Assembly (NCBI GenBank): GCA_964527395.1
Contig: CAZGQD010000005.1
Location: 1-64,000 of the forward strand
Length of the DNA stretch: 64,000 nt
From: GCA-2688265 sp964527395
GTDB lineage: Archaea > Nanobdellota > Nanobdellia > Woesearchaeales > GW2011-AR9
Direction of reading: 5' to 3'
The notes beneath the pieces were generated by a model, which saw nothing but the letters and a program-made list of their open reading frames with translations, had not been told where the DNA came from and made no database searches. Shown in pieces: positions 44,501-53,979 of the stretch. The position numbers and the translations under genes were made by a program. Within the stretch, counting starts at the first letter, position 1; the number at the start of each line of letters is the position of its first letter.

Positions 44501-45919
44501 TTACTCACTAAGAATACCAAAACCGATTAATCTGAATCTGTCACCAATACGTCTACTGATTGTAATTCTGTCACCAACATTTGCAGCAATTGGAAGCCTT
44601 AGATTTAGGATTGTGTTTTTCTTTGAAGGGTCTAAAACTATACCTACAGAGGTTTGTGATTGAACGTTTAGTAAAAGCATTTCGTTTTTAGCTAATGGTT
44701 TTACTTGAGTTTCTTGTTTTGTTCCTAAAACACGTTCTAATAGATTTGTTTTGATCTTAATTTTGTAGTGAACAGGAGGTAATGTACCTGGTTTTCCAAC
44801 TAATGCACCAGAAAGTGCATCTGATTTAACTACGCTAGGGTCTAAGCTGGTTCCAAGAGCCATGGATCCACCTGGGCCGATTTTTTTAGTGGGAGTGCCT
44901 CCAGTGAATATTTGTGTGATTTTTGTAGTGATAGGTATCCAAATTCTTTTGTTTTTTTCTTGGATCATGTAACCTGGAACAATTTCTATTTCGTCACCTA
45001 TTTTGAAAGTGCCTTGTTTAACTGTACCGCCTAGAACTCCACCAAGTATTTTGTCTGGAGTTGAACCAGGTTTGTTAATGTCGAATGATCTTGCAGTGAG
45101 CATTAAAGGAGTTGCTTTTTCATCTCTTTTTGGAGTTTTGAATCTCTCTTGGATTGTTTTTAAAAGCATATCTATGTTGATGTTTGCCCTTGCTGAGATA
45201 GGGATGATTGGAGTTCCTTCAAAACCAGTTTCTTTTAAGAATTCTTTAATTTGATTGTAAGATTTGATTGCTGTTTCTCTAGGAACTAAATCTATTTTGT
45301 TTTGAACAATGATTATATTAGTGATGCCTGAAATTTGAAGAGCCATTAAGTGTTCTCTTGTTTGGGGTTGAGGACATTTTTCATTGGCTGCTACCATTAA
45401 AATTGCACCATCTACAATAGCAGCTCCTGAAAGCATAGTTGCCATTAAAGATTCATGACCAGGAGCATCAACAAGAGAGATTTTTCTGATGAATTTAGTT
45501 TCTTTGTTAGATTTGATTGATTTTGTTTTTGTAGTATAGAAATCATTCTCTTCATCGTAATTTATTGAGAAATCTGCATATCCTAGCCTAATTGTAATTC
45601 CTTTTTTTAATTCTTCTGAGTGTGTATCTGTCCATTTTCCACTTAATCTTTCTGTTAAAGTGGTTTTTCCATGATCAACATGACCAACTAAGGCGATATT
45701 TAACTCTGGTTGAGTTGAATCTTTGCTTTTTGAAGAAGTTTTAGGTGATTTTGTGCTTTTAGTTTTTTTAGCTTTTGTTTTTGTACTTTTTGTTTTAGTT
45801 GTTTTGGTTTTTTTATTAGAAGTTTTCTTTTTTTCGCTAGTTTTTTTGGTTTTGCTCTTTTTAGTAGCAGTATTTTCTTTATTACTACTTTTTTCTTTAG
45901 AAGAGTCGTTTTTTACCAT
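44501..45919 (-). CDS. eif2g: Translation initiation factor aIF2 gamma
   Basis: GTPase subunit that delivers initiator Met-tRNA. G1 GHVDHGKTT (~residue 78), G3 DAPGHE (~152), G4 NKID (~210), G5 SARANINI; domain II carries FDINKPGSTPDKILGGVLGG and IEIVPGY. A ~70-residue Lys/Thr/Ser-rich N-terminal extension is added. The zinc-knuckle loop between switch 1 and switch 2, normally with four cysteines, is replaced by an acidic, cysteine-free segment (YADFSINYDEENDFYTTKTK). Total 472 aa. Bacterial-type SelB is excluded by the IF2-gamma signatures. Confidence 0.93.
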   Translation of the reverse strand: MVKNDSSKEKSSNKENTATKKSKTKKTSEKKKTSNKKTKTTKTKSTKTKAKKTKSTKSPKTSSKSKDSTQPELNIALVGHVDHGKTTLTERLSGKWTDTHSEELKKGITIRLGYADFSINYDEENDFYTTKTKSIKSNKETKFIRKISLVDAPGHESLMATMLSGAAIVDGAILMVAANEKCPQPQTREHLMALQISGITNIIIVQNKIDLVPRETAIKSYNQIKEFLKETGFEGTPIIPISARANINIDMLLKTIQERFKTPKRDEKATPLMLTARSFDINKPGSTPDKILGGVLGGTVKQGTFKIGDEIEIVPGYMIQEKNKRIWIPITTKITQIFTGGTPTKKIGPGGSMALGTSLDPSVVKSDALSGALVGKPGTLPPVHYKIKIKTNLLERVLGTKQETQVKPLAKNEMLLLNVQSQTSVGIVLDPSKKNTILNLRLPIAANVGDRITISRRIGDRFRLIGFGILSE

Positions 45920-45974
45920 TTGCTAGCAAAATGAGGAGTTTTATTTATAAAGCTTTGTTTGATTTTATGAGTAA

Positions 45975-46991
45975 ATGGCAGCTAGCATGAAAAGAACAGG
46001 AAATAGAAGGAAGAAATATGTTAAATCTTTTCCAAAAGTAGATATTCCAGTATTTTTAGCACCTATGGCAGGAGTTACTAATGCAGCTTTTAGAGTTTTA
46101 TGTAAAAGAATGGGAGCGGGGATTTGTTATACAGAATTTTTAAGTTCAGATGCGATTGTTAAGTATAAAAAAGAGATAGATCAAGGAGTAATTAATCCTA
46201 TTTTTGATGTTCAGGAAGAGGAAAGGCCAGTTGTGACGCAGATATTTGGAGAAGATCCTGACAAAATTTTTGAGGCAGCTAAGTCTCTTGTTGGTAGAAC
46301 TGATGTGATTGATTTAAATGTAGGGTGTCCAGCACCTAAAATATTGGCTTGTGGAGGTGGAGCTGCATTATTGCTTGATTTAGATAAATTGAGATTGATT
46401 TTGGAGAAATTGAATACGCTACCTGTACCAATTTCGTGCAAAATTAGGATTGGGGTTAGTTCTAGTCGGATTGTGGCTCTGGAGGTGGCTAAAATAGCTG
46501 AAGAGACTGGCTGTTGTGCTATAGCTATACATGGGCGTACGATCAAACAAGGGTATTCAGGAGAAGCAGATTGGTCGTGGATCAAAAAGGTGAAAGAGCT
46601 TGTATCTATCTCAGTTATAGGGAATGGAGATATTAATTCTGTTAGTGATGTGATCAATCGGATGGAAGAGACTGGTTGTGATTATGTGATGGTTGGTAGG
46701 GCAGCAATGAGAGATCCTTTCTTTTTTAAGAAGGTTAAACATTATTTTGAGACTGGAGAAGAACTTGCAGATATTAGTTTATGTGAGAAAATGGAGTTAT
46801 TTTTTGAATATAAGGATTTACTTGAAGAATATGGTCTTTTATCGTTTAATTTGTTGAAATCTGCTTTTATTCAGTTTACAAAAGGTTATCGTGGTGGAAA
46901 GAAGCTTCGTGGTGAGCTTTCTAAAATTAAGAATCAAGAGGAACTTTTGAATTTGGCAGAATTTTTAGTATCAAAAGAAAAATTGTTTTAA
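45975..46991 (+). CDS. dus: tRNA-dihydrouridine synthase
   Basis: FMN-dependent reductase of uridines in tRNA. TIM-barrel motifs: FLAPMAGVTNAAFR (~28-41), YTEFLSSDAI, TQIFGEDP, DLNVGCPAPKI with catalytic Cys (~118; followed by GGGAALL), CKIRIGV, AIHGRTIKQGYSG, VIGNGDI and VMVGRAAMRDP. 338 aa, normal length. Divergent from eif2g with the shared ~55-bp interval carrying the promoters (TTTATAAAG near 45942-45950). Confidence 0.95.
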   Translation: MAASMKRTGNRRKKYVKSFPKVDIPVFLAPMAGVTNAAFRVLCKRMGAGICYTEFLSSDAIVKYKKEIDQGVINPIFDVQEEERPVVTQIFGEDPDKIFEAAKSLVGRTDVIDLNVGCPAPKILACGGGAALLLDLDKLRLILEKLNTLPVPISCKIRIGVSSSRIVALEVAKIAEETGCCAIAIHGRTIKQGYSGEADWSWIKKVKELVSISVIGNGDINSVSDVINRMEETGCDYVMVGRAAMRDPFFFKKVKHYFETGEELADISLCEKMELFFEYKDLLEEYGLLSFNLLKSAFIQFTKGYRGGKKLRGELSKIKNQEELLNLAEFLVSKEKLF

Positions 46992-47018
46992 AAAAGTAAT
47001 TAGTTAGAAAAGATGCGA

Positions 47019-47216
47019 TTATTGAAGCTTTGCTTCTGCTTTTTTTAGCCTTGTCATGTAACCAGCCATGATGTTTCTGATCTTTTTACATTCAACTTTA
47101 GCAAATTCATCTACCAAAGGCTTGTTTTTTTGGAATTCTTCAGTGAATTTTTCACCATGAATTTTAAGTAATTCTTTGGTTTTTCGCTTTACAAATGTGG
47201 TCTTAATTCGTCCCAT
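47019..47216 (-). CDS. rps17e: Ribosomal protein eS17
   Basis: 65 aa: MGRIKTTFVKRKTKELLK at the N-terminus and KKIRNIMAGYMTRLKK near the C-terminus are diagnostic for eS17 of the small subunit. A TATA box on the minus strand (GCTTTATAAAC, about 47240-47250) lies ~27 nt upstream, so the message is leaderless. Confidence 0.95.
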   Translation of the reverse strand: MGRIKTTFVKRKTKELLKIHGEKFTEEFQKNKPLVDEFAKVECKKIRNIMAGYMTRLKKAEAKLQ

Positions 47217-47292
47217 TGTATGCTTTTGGAGCTAACTAGTTTATAAAGCTTGTGCTTGGTGCTTAGAAAATGGGCTTTTTTTGATGGATATT

Positions 47293-47517
47293 TTATAGTC
47301 TTTTGTGAAGTTTGTCGATTTCTTCAATTTCAGCTTTTTTAATCTCAAGAATGGTTTGAGATAGATCTTGAATCAATTCTGTCATTTTTTGAGCTTTTTT
47401 GTGTTGTTTTATTAGTAAGGTGACTAGAACAATTGCTTGAATGATTAAGATTATTGTAATGATTAGCATGCCAATAACTAATTCAACTAATGGAATGTCA
47501 ATACCGAATGCAATCAT
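47293..47517 (-). CDS. Small membrane protein with coiled-coil tail
   Basis: 74 aa: one long hydrophobic helix (~8-35, LVIGMLIITIILIIQAIVLV) followed by a charged amphipathic helix (KKAQKMTELIQDLSQTILEI). Single-span membrane protein; not recognised. Possibly an accessory factor, but nothing in the context assigns it. Confidence 0.65.
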   Translation of the reverse strand: MIAFGIDIPLVELVIGMLIITIILIIQAIVLVTLLIKQHKKAQKMTELIQDLSQTILEIKKAEIEEIDKLHKRL

Positions 47518-47618
47518 TTTGTTTTATTCACCTTTGTTTGGAAGTAAGGAAATTTCCTTCTTAAATGTTTTTGTTTTGTGATAATTTATTGAATAATTAT
47601 ATCTTGTTTGTGTTTGAA

Positions 47619-50600
47619 TCAGTTAGATTCAATAGTTTCACTTGTTTCTTGATTTTCTTCTGGGCCAAGGTAGGTTTCGAATTCGTTTTCTGAAATAACT
47701 GTTGTTCCTTGAAGTATTTTCATGTTGATGTTGTATGTTCCTTCTGTGTAGATTTCTGGATTATACTCGAATTGTTGTGCGAATATGAATCCTTCTTCTG
47801 ATTCTACTGGGTATGGACCGTAGAGTTCAGAGAAATATGTTTTTTGACTTGGAAAGAATCTGCCAATGATAGGTATTTTAGAGAGTGTGCTTTTTTCACT
47901 TTCTTTTATAATGTTTATTTCAAGGTAATAATCGTCATTTGAGATGAATTCGAATACTTTGTTTTGGTCAGTTGATCCAATTAGGTTTCCAGTGATGCTG
48001 TTTGAAGCAGTGCTGTCTGAATTAGATTCTGTTGCTTCTTCATCTTTATTTTCATTGTTTTCTTCTTTTCCATCTTCTTTTTCACTTTCTTTATTATTTA
48101 TGATCATAGAATAAAGATCCAATGTGTTTTTTGTTGTGTCTGGGATAACAGCACTAGCAATTGTTGGAATGTTTTTTATGTTGATTTCTTGTTCAAGGAT
48201 GGTTCCATCATAAGCAGCTAGTTCTATTTTAATTGGAATGCTATTTTCTGTACTGAACCCGCTTAAAATGTCTAAATCTAAATCTAATTTTTCTCCAGGT
48301 TTTAAGTTAATAATATCTGCATTTGCTAGGTTTGCTGCTAACAAATCTCCTTCAATTGTAGTTTTTGATGTTTTTAGGCCTTTTTTGATTTTTTCATTTG
48401 ATAATTGTTTTCTAGTGACGATTAATTTAGTTTCTTCTTTAGGTGTTTGAAGAATTGGTTTTAGTTGCATTTCTTTATCCCCGGTATTTTCAAGTTTGAA
48501 TGTAATAGTTTGTTTAGTTTGTTTAGCAGTAGCAATTGCATCTTGTTTGTTTTGAATTTTAGAGATAGTTTTAGTAGTAGTTTTATCAAGTGAGTTTTGA
48601 GTAGAGCTGTCTTCTTGACTATCTTCTAGACTTGTTGTACTGGATGGAATAGTTTTTGTAGTTGAAATTTTAAGATTTTCTTTGATTTTTTGAATGTCTT
48701 TGAACATATCTTTAGTAGGAGGAGGTAGAGATTCACCTGATTCTATTCTGAGGATTTGTTTTTTTAGTTCTTGGTCGTATCCTAGATTTTGAATATTTAA
48801 GATTAGGTTTTTTGGTGGAAGGGACTCTTGTGTTTGAGTTGAGTCTTTTGGTGGAAGAGTAGTAGATTGTTTAGGAGGTTTTGGAGGTAATGATTCTTTT
48901 GGTGGTAATGGGGAATCGCTTGAGCTAGGTGAAGAAGTTCCACTACTACTTCCACCACCAACAAAACAAGTTTGGCTTGTTGCTGGTTTATTGAATAAAG
49001 TAACACAAGCGTTGTTGTCCACACAATTTCTGATTCTTGTGTTAGTTTGACCATTACAGCCAGACCAAGAGGTACAAGTCCAAAATTCGTTACAAAGCAT
49101 TAATGGGAGGATGTCTCCTTGAGATGTTGGTGTAATATCATCGTCGTTGTCCCAAGGAAGCTGTGTGTCTCCAATAAAGTCGTTACTTACAGTTGAAGGG
49201 TAAGCAATTCCACCACCATTGTCTCTACCAGAATAATTATTCCAGTAATTTCCACCAGAGCAGTTTCCACCAATTATGTTTGAGTAAGAATCTGAACATG
49301 CATAAGATCCATTCCAAGAGTTAACACGGAGTGTAGATATAGCATTATTTGCAGAAGCATTTAAGATATTGTTAATGATGGTGTTGTTTCCTGAGGTAAC
49401 AAATCTGATTGCAGTAGTGTCTGTGAATTCATTATGGAAAATTGAGTTGTTTGTAGAGTCTACAAAATAAATACCTTCAACATTAGTACTGAAGTTTATC
49501 CATGTTATGTTTGATTTTGATAAATTGTCTCCTAATATCCCATCTGAGAAATTAATTATTGAACCGTTTAGAATAGTGATGTTATTTATATCTGTTAATG
49601 TGAAACCTCTTTTGCTTTTAACTCCAGTGATGTTGTATCCGTTTAGATCTAAAGTGAGATTGTCTGTTTGAATATCATAGCAATGTTGAGGTCCAGTTTG
49701 AATGTTTTCGTTCCATGTATAACTTTGGTTGATGTCTCCACATTGTTTTATGTCAATTGTGTGATTAATCCAGCTTGAATTTGTGATGTTATCTGAAGAT
49801 TTGAAACCACAAGTGTAATTGTCATTGTAACTGGTTAGCATTGAACTGACATTTATTAATTCGTGAAGAGTGTTGTTAGTTACATTCTTTGCTCCTGAAT
49901 TGATTAAAACAGTGCTGTTGTATAATTCCCAATATATTGTTAAGTTTGTAGTTTGATTATCTTCTAAGTTGATGAAACAACTAACATTGTCAAGTGTAAG
50001 GTTTGAAGTACTAGTTGTGTTTGAAATGGCTATTAAAAAGCCAGGAGGGATGTTTTCTTGTGTTTCGTATGTGCTAAATCCTTGTACATTAAATTTGAGT
50101 GTGTTTGTGCTGTTTTCATAGCTTGTAATGTTTGTGGAACTAGTATTATCTGATCTGATGCCATCTTTTAAGATAAAAGGTTGATAATTGTATTCTGGGC
50201 TGTAAAAAGTGATGTTAGCAGTAGTGTTTAATTGTTTTAGGCCAGATTTGTTTGCTATTCCGATAGAATTGCTGTTTAAGAAGATGGTATCTTTAAGAGC
50301 AATAGTTTCGTTTCTAATAGTTGCGTTGAGAACTGTCCAGTTGATGTTTCCAAAACTGTTGTTATATGTAATTATTACTGTTCCTTTTGTGTCTTGATCT
50401 TCTATTGTGATGTTATGAACGTTGATAGTAAGGTTGTTATTAAGTAAGTAGGTATGATTTGTTCCAAGCCCTAAAGTAATTCCACCTTCTATGTTCTCGA
50501 AAAAGGTATTATTAATCATTTTAGTGTCATTTCCATTTGCTATTTTAATTCCAAATTCTACATTTTCAGTAAGATTGTTTTCTTGGTAAGTATTATTGTT

Positions 50601-51182
50601 TGTTTGGTCGTTTTCAAAGCCAATGCTATTGTTGTAAATATTGTTTTTATAGAAAAATGATGCATTGGTGTTTTCTAATAAGAATGATTTGTTGTTAATT
50701 GTGAAATTGTTTTCTAGAATTTGAAGATTAGTTGTATTTGTTGTATTTATAGCAACAGTGTTGTTGAAAAAATAAATATTCTCAGCAGTTAAGTTGTTTT
50801 TGATTCCATTTACTTCAATAGCGCTTTCGAATTGAGAGATATTTAGTAAGTTTTTGATAACAACTGTAGTAGTGGAGTCATTAATTATGAATGCTGAACC
50901 AGTATTGTCTCCAGATACTCCGTAACCTGCACCATCAATTACAATATTGTTTCCAATAACATTGAAACAGTTTCCTGTAGCAGTTATGTCTGCCGTTAAG
51001 GTTGTGGTAGTTGTGATGTCTTGACATGCTGCTACTTTAACTTGAGGGTTATCAGGATTTGCTACAGCTGCACCAGTAAGTAGGTTATTAGAAGATAAAC
51101 TATCGTTTAAAATTAAGATTCCGCTGGTGAATAGAATTAAAGAAATAAATAGAATAACCAATGCGTTTTTGTGCCACCTCAT
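47619..51182 (-). CDS. Large beta-helix surface protein with thrombospondin-like module
   Basis: 1187 aa. N-terminal membrane segment (~7-27) then LLTGAAV, the shared post-membrane motif. Residues ~50-330 and ~480-660 are NosD-like right-handed beta-helix regions with many N-x-S/T sites. A WSGC thrombospondin-type-1-like module (~705-735) precedes a Pro/Ser-rich linker (LPPKESLPPKPPKQS, ~745-790), a Lys/Thr-rich region, then beta-sandwich domains, a SITGNLIGS motif (~1070) and an acidic C-terminus. Alone on its strand, with its ATG preceded by GAGG (CGAGGATGAGG). Likely adhesin or S-layer-associated, inferred from architecture only. Confidence 0.75.
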   Translation of the reverse strand: MRWHKNALVILFISLILFTSGILILNDSLSSNNLLTGAAVANPDNPQVKVAACQDITTTTTLTADITATGNCFNVIGNNIVIDGAGYGVSGDNTGSAFIINDSTTTVVIKNLLNISQFESAIEVNGIKNNLTAENIYFFNNTVAINTTNTTNLQILENNFTINNKSFLLENTNASFFYKNNIYNNSIGFENDQTNNNTYQENNLTENVEFGIKIANGNDTKMINNTFFENIEGGITLGLGTNHTYLLNNNLTINVHNITIEDQDTKGTVIITYNNSFGNINWTVLNATIRNETIALKDTIFLNSNSIGIANKSGLKQLNTTANITFYSPEYNYQPFILKDGIRSDNTSSTNITSYENSTNTLKFNVQGFSTYETQENIPPGFLIAISNTTSTSNLTLDNVSCFINLEDNQTTNLTIYWELYNSTVLINSGAKNVTNNTLHELINVSSMLTSYNDNYTCGFKSSDNITNSSWINHTIDIKQCGDINQSYTWNENIQTGPQHCYDIQTDNLTLDLNGYNITGVKSKRGFTLTDINNITILNGSIINFSDGILGDNLSKSNITWINFSTNVEGIYFVDSTNNSIFHNEFTDTTAIRFVTSGNNTIINNILNASANNAISTLRVNSWNGSYACSDSYSNIIGGNCSGGNYWNNYSGRDNGGGIAYPSTVSNDFIGDTQLPWDNDDDITPTSQGDILPLMLCNEFWTCTSWSGCNGQTNTRIRNCVDNNACVTLFNKPATSQTCFVGGGSSSGTSSPSSSDSPLPPKESLPPKPPKQSTTLPPKDSTQTQESLPPKNLILNIQNLGYDQELKKQILRIESGESLPPPTKDMFKDIQKIKENLKISTTKTIPSSTTSLEDSQEDSSTQNSLDKTTTKTISKIQNKQDAIATAKQTKQTITFKLENTGDKEMQLKPILQTPKEETKLIVTRKQLSNEKIKKGLKTSKTTIEGDLLAANLANADIINLKPGEKLDLDLDILSGFSTENSIPIKIELAAYDGTILEQEINIKNIPTIASAVIPDTTKNTLDLYSMIINNKESEKEDGKEENNENKDEEATESNSDSTASNSITGNLIGSTDQNKVFEFISNDDYYLEINIIKESEKSTLSKIPIIGRFFPSQKTYFSELYGPYPVESEEGFIFAQQFEYNPEIYTEGTYNINMKILQGTTVISENEFETYLGPEENQETSETIESN

Positions 51183-51209
51183 CCTCGACGATAAGAGGGG
51201 CTTTTTGAT

Positions 51210-51959
51210 TTATAAAGATATGGTTTGATTCTGAAAAGATTCAGGATTCTTAGTTTCTGGTTGCTTTGTTTCTAGATTTGCTTGGTTATCGTTTGAATTT
51301 TGGTTGAGTTTTGTAGTATTATTCTCTTCAACAGTAATATTCCATTTACTTATAACTTGTTTTAATGGCATACCAATAGCTATGTCATTTACGTATTTTT
51401 TGTACAATTTTAGTTCTTCTACGTGTTTTGTGCAGAGTTTTTCTAGAATTTGCCGTGTTGTGTTCATAGCTTTGAAATTGGAACCATTACTTTTATAGTA
51501 GTTCTCTTGCAAAATTGTGCAATCTTCTTTTTTTTGCTTCTTTGCTTTAGGGATTTGAACTTTTACTGATCCGTCTTTTTTGAAACTGAAAGAGAAAGGG
51601 AACATTCTACAAATTGCAGGTCTGTCATTGAAAACTTGGCAGCCTTCTTTATCTATGAGGAAATGGCAATTTCCATCTTTTCTGATCAATTGTAAGACTT
51701 TGTTGTCTCTATATGCTTCAAACATGAATGGGTCAGATTCTTCAATGCCTTTAGCAAAACTTTCTTTAACTTCTTTAAAAACTGCTATTTGTTCTGGTTC
51801 TAAGTTAGTTACTTTAGTAATTCTTAGAACATCGTGTAAAGTTACAAAAATACCGCTCCCTGAACCAGTACAGCAGCTGCCACCTTCGTTAACACATCTT
51901 TCACAAGCAGAAAGGTTTGAATATGAATCGTCATCAGTTAATACGTTAAGTTTTACCAT
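51210..51959 (-). CDS. YkgJ-family cysteine-cluster protein
   Basis: 249 aa. Conserved cysteines: CERCVNEGGSCC (~20-31), CHF, GCQVFNDRPAICRMFPF (~105-122), as in YkgJ (zinc/iron-cluster binding CxxC(n)CC family). The C-terminal ~40 residues are Asn/Gln-rich low complexity. The biochemical role of the family is unknown. Divergent from element D and the small membrane protein at 52209. Confidence 0.85.
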   Translation of the reverse strand: MVKLNVLTDDDSYSNLSACERCVNEGGSCCTGSGSGIFVTLHDVLRITKVTNLEPEQIAVFKEVKESFAKGIEESDPFMFEAYRDNKVLQLIRKDGNCHFLIDKEGCQVFNDRPAICRMFPFSFSFKKDGSVKVQIPKAKKQKKEDCTILQENYYKSNGSNFKAMNTTRQILEKLCTKHVEELKLYKKYVNDIAIGMPLKQVISKWNITVEENNTTKLNQNSNDNQANLETKQPETKNPESFQNQTISL

Positions 51960-52003
51960 CTGCCAGATTTGTAGCTTTTGGTTTATTAGCTTATCTGTTT
52001 TAG

Positions 52004-52164
52004 AAGAATCTGTAGGAGATGTATGGGGGGCGTTTGTTGCAGAACGGGAACTGTTTCGCTAGAGTAATAGTAAACGACCCGAGAGAGTGGAACGAACGAG
52101 TGTTGAGAAGAGCCTATTCGCTTTTCGCCCTCATCGAGCAACGCGAGATCTCCTACAGATTCTT
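52004..52164 (+). ncRNA. Structured element D, closed by a perfect 17-bp stem
   Basis: AGAATCTGTAGGAGAT (52005-52020, plus an A at 52004) is the exact complement of 52148-52164. The 127-nt interior is much richer in G+C than its surroundings and offers further pairing: GCGTT and GTTGC near 52030-52040 with GCAAC and AACGC near 52138-52144, and GGGCG with CGCCC (52028-52033 with 52126-52130). It is unlike A-C. RNase P, SRP and known riboswitch signatures were looked for and not found. It sits between divergent genes. Strand is arbitrary. Confidence 0.5.
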
Positions 52165-52208
52165 GAATAGGATAGTCTTAAATAGTAATTTTGCTTGTTT
52201 TATTAATT

Positions 52209-52466
52209 ATGGCAAAAGATTTACAATTGGATGCACAAAAATTAGGACTTTCTTTAGGGATTGTAGGAGCTGTTTTCTTGTTTTGTTCAACAGTTTTGAG
52301 TCTTTTAGGATGGTCTGATTCATATAGCTTCTTTGCTTCAACATTATTTGGAAATTTAGGTTATAGTTTAAGTGTAATTGGAGCAATTTTAGGAGCAATA
52401 TACGGTTTTGTGTGGGGCTATGTTTTAGGTTATGTAATAGGCTGGCTCTACAATAGAATTGAATGA
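52209..52466 (+). CDS. Small two-helix membrane protein (holin-like/DUF5676 type)
   Basis: 85 aa: MAKDLQLDAQKLGLSLGIVG leads into a first membrane segment, then a glycine-rich second pair (SVIGAILGAIYGFVWGYVLG) ending GWLYNRIE. This pattern matches small archaeal proteins often annotated bacteriophage-holin-like/DUF5676, whose role is unknown. The ATG at 52209 lies ~25 nt after AATAGGATAGTCTTAAATAG (TATA-like TTAAATAG, 52178-52185), supporting this start over 52191. Confidence 0.7.
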   Translation: MAKDLQLDAQKLGLSLGIVGAVFLFCSTVLSLLGWSDSYSFFASTLFGNLGYSLSVIGAILGAIYGFVWGYVLGYVIGWLYNRIE

Positions 52467-52542
52467 TTTTTTTCTTTGATTTTCTTGGTATGATGATTTT
52501 TGGTAATAGCTTTTAAAAAAAAGGTTATTTTTTTGCTTTTTT

Positions 52543-53220
52543 ATGAGCTTATTTGAAATAGTTAGAAAAAATTCCAGTAGGGTTTTCTTAGGAGCAGGAA
52601 TTGCTTTAGGGGTGGCAGCATATGAAAGAGGGGATTTAGAAGCAGCTTTAGTTTTTCCAGTAATTGGTTTGTGTGGTTTTGCTTATTATAGAGATCGAGA
52701 AAATGAAATACTGGATTTTGAGGAGGAAATAGAAAATTATCTTCGAGAGAAGAAATTCATAATGCCAAGAGAGGTAATTGAGTCATTTATTAATACTGAA
52801 ATTAAATTTTATCAACAGGGATTAAAAACAGGTAATTATAGAAATGTTAGAATTAAAAGAGATGGAGATAATCTTTTCGTTCATGCAGATATGGACGGAA
52901 TATTAGATAAAGGTTATGAAGAATTTAAATATTTCACATCTAGGAGAAGAGGAAATTTTTCAATTACAATCATTAAGGAAGTTTCAAGTAAGGAAATAAT
53001 TTATTTTTTTGGAGAGTATCATTTTCCAGAAAATAATTTAGTTATTAATGTAGAAAAAGATGATTTAGGTGATTATAAAGGAAAATTAAGACTGCGTGAT
53101 AAAGATGAAGACTTTAAATTATCTGTAAAACAGATGGATAGAGCATTGTTTTTTGCTTATACTGTTTTTGCTTTAGGGAAATCAAAAGTATATTTTTCAG
53201 ATAGAGAAATAGTTGGTTAG
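52543..53220 (+). CDS. Hypothetical membrane-associated protein, 225 aa
   Basis: N-terminal hydrophobic region (~12-55: FLGAGIALGVAAYERGD, LVFPVIGLCGFAYY), probably two membrane segments, then a soluble charged alpha/beta domain (FKYFTSRRRGNFSITIIKEV, KLRLRDKDEDFKLSVKQMD). No family recognised. Follows the holin-like gene by 76 bp, with a T-rich stretch between them. Confidence 0.6.
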   Translation: MSLFEIVRKNSSRVFLGAGIALGVAAYERGDLEAALVFPVIGLCGFAYYRDRENEILDFEEEIENYLREKKFIMPREVIESFINTEIKFYQQGLKTGNYRNVRIKRDGDNLFVHADMDGILDKGYEEFKYFTSRRRGNFSITIIKEVSSKEIIYFFGEYHFPENNLVINVEKDDLGDYKGKLRLRDKDEDFKLSVKQMDRALFFAYTVFALGKSKVYFSDREIVG

Positions 53221-53251
53221 GGAAAATAATAAGAGAAATAGGAATTACGGG

Positions 53252-53587
53252 TCAATACAACCGCATACCATTCTTCACTTTTTTATCTACTGTGCTGATA
53301 ACTACACCGTTTTTTCCATCAAAACCAGTAGTTAGAACCTCTGACATGAAAGGACCAATTTGTTTTTTAGGGAAATTAGTTACACAAATTACTTGTTTGC
53401 CAATTAAGTTTTCTTTTTGGTATTCTTTTGTAACTTGAGCACTGGATTTTTTGATCCCTAGTTCACCTAAGTCAATTTTGAGTTTGTATGAAGGGTTTCT
53501 AGCTTCAGGGAAGTCTTCTACTTCAATGATGGTTCCAATTCTAAGGTCAACTTTTGTGAAATCTTCGTATGTGATTGTATTTGTCAT
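53252..53587 (-). CDS. csaA: CsaA-like tRNA-binding domain protein
   Basis: 111 aa, a single EMAP/MetRS-C-type OB fold: FTKVDLRIGTIIEVEDFPEA, LKIDLGELGIKKSSAQVT, NLIGKQVICVTNFPKKQIG, MSEVLTTGF. In this family the domain binds tRNA or acts as a chaperone; standalone CsaA is common in archaea. Convergent with the preceding gene. The paralogous domain of MetRS is excluded because there is no synthetase domain. Confidence 0.92.
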   Translation of the reverse strand: MTNTITYEDFTKVDLRIGTIIEVEDFPEARNPSYKLKIDLGELGIKKSSAQVTKEYQKENLIGKQVICVTNFPKKQIGPFMSEVLTTGFDGKNGVVISTVDKKVKNGMRLY

Positions 53588-53711
53588 GTTATTAGTTTAT
53601 TTTGGCTTATATTTAATAATTTACCCTAAATATTTTGGTTTTTGCTTTAGAATTTGAGCCTATGTTAGTCTTGAAAAAGAAGTAAAGAAAAAATAAAAAT
53701 AATTCATGTTT

Positions 53712-53969
53712 TTATTGCCAAACTTCGTATTCTTTGATAATTATTACCAAAAATAACACTAGTAAAGCTGCTCCTGCTACCATGTACCAGATGCCTTCAT
53801 TCAAAGATCCTGTAGCTAGAGATTGGAACATACCAAAACCCATAACAATGAAGCCTAACCATAGAAATTTGTCTAAGACTAGTTTCATGATTTCGAATTC
53901 TTGAGCTGCAGTCATACGCTTTTTACCGCTTTTTGCAACAGATCCTCTTTTTGATTTTTTTCTTGCCAT
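53712..53969 (-). CDS. Small membrane protein, 85 aa
   Basis: Basic N-terminus (ARKKSKRGSVAKSGKKRM), then two hydrophobic helices (~32-48 and ~60-80). Unrecognised. It begins 11 bp after the end of the pilin gene on the same strand (pilin end 53980), so it is cotranscribed and may be an accessory of the pilus; that is inference from position. Confidence 0.65.
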   Translation of the reverse strand: MARKKSKRGSVAKSGKKRMTAAQEFEIMKLVLDKFLWLGFIVMGFGMFQSLATGSLNEGIWYMVAGAALLVLFLVIIIKEYEVWQ

Positions 53970-53979
53970 TTAATATCAC

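Noticed and set aside
52019..52318. A protein frame through element D
   Set aside because: It requires reading through the palindromic region and overlaps the better-supported membrane gene at 52209 in another frame.
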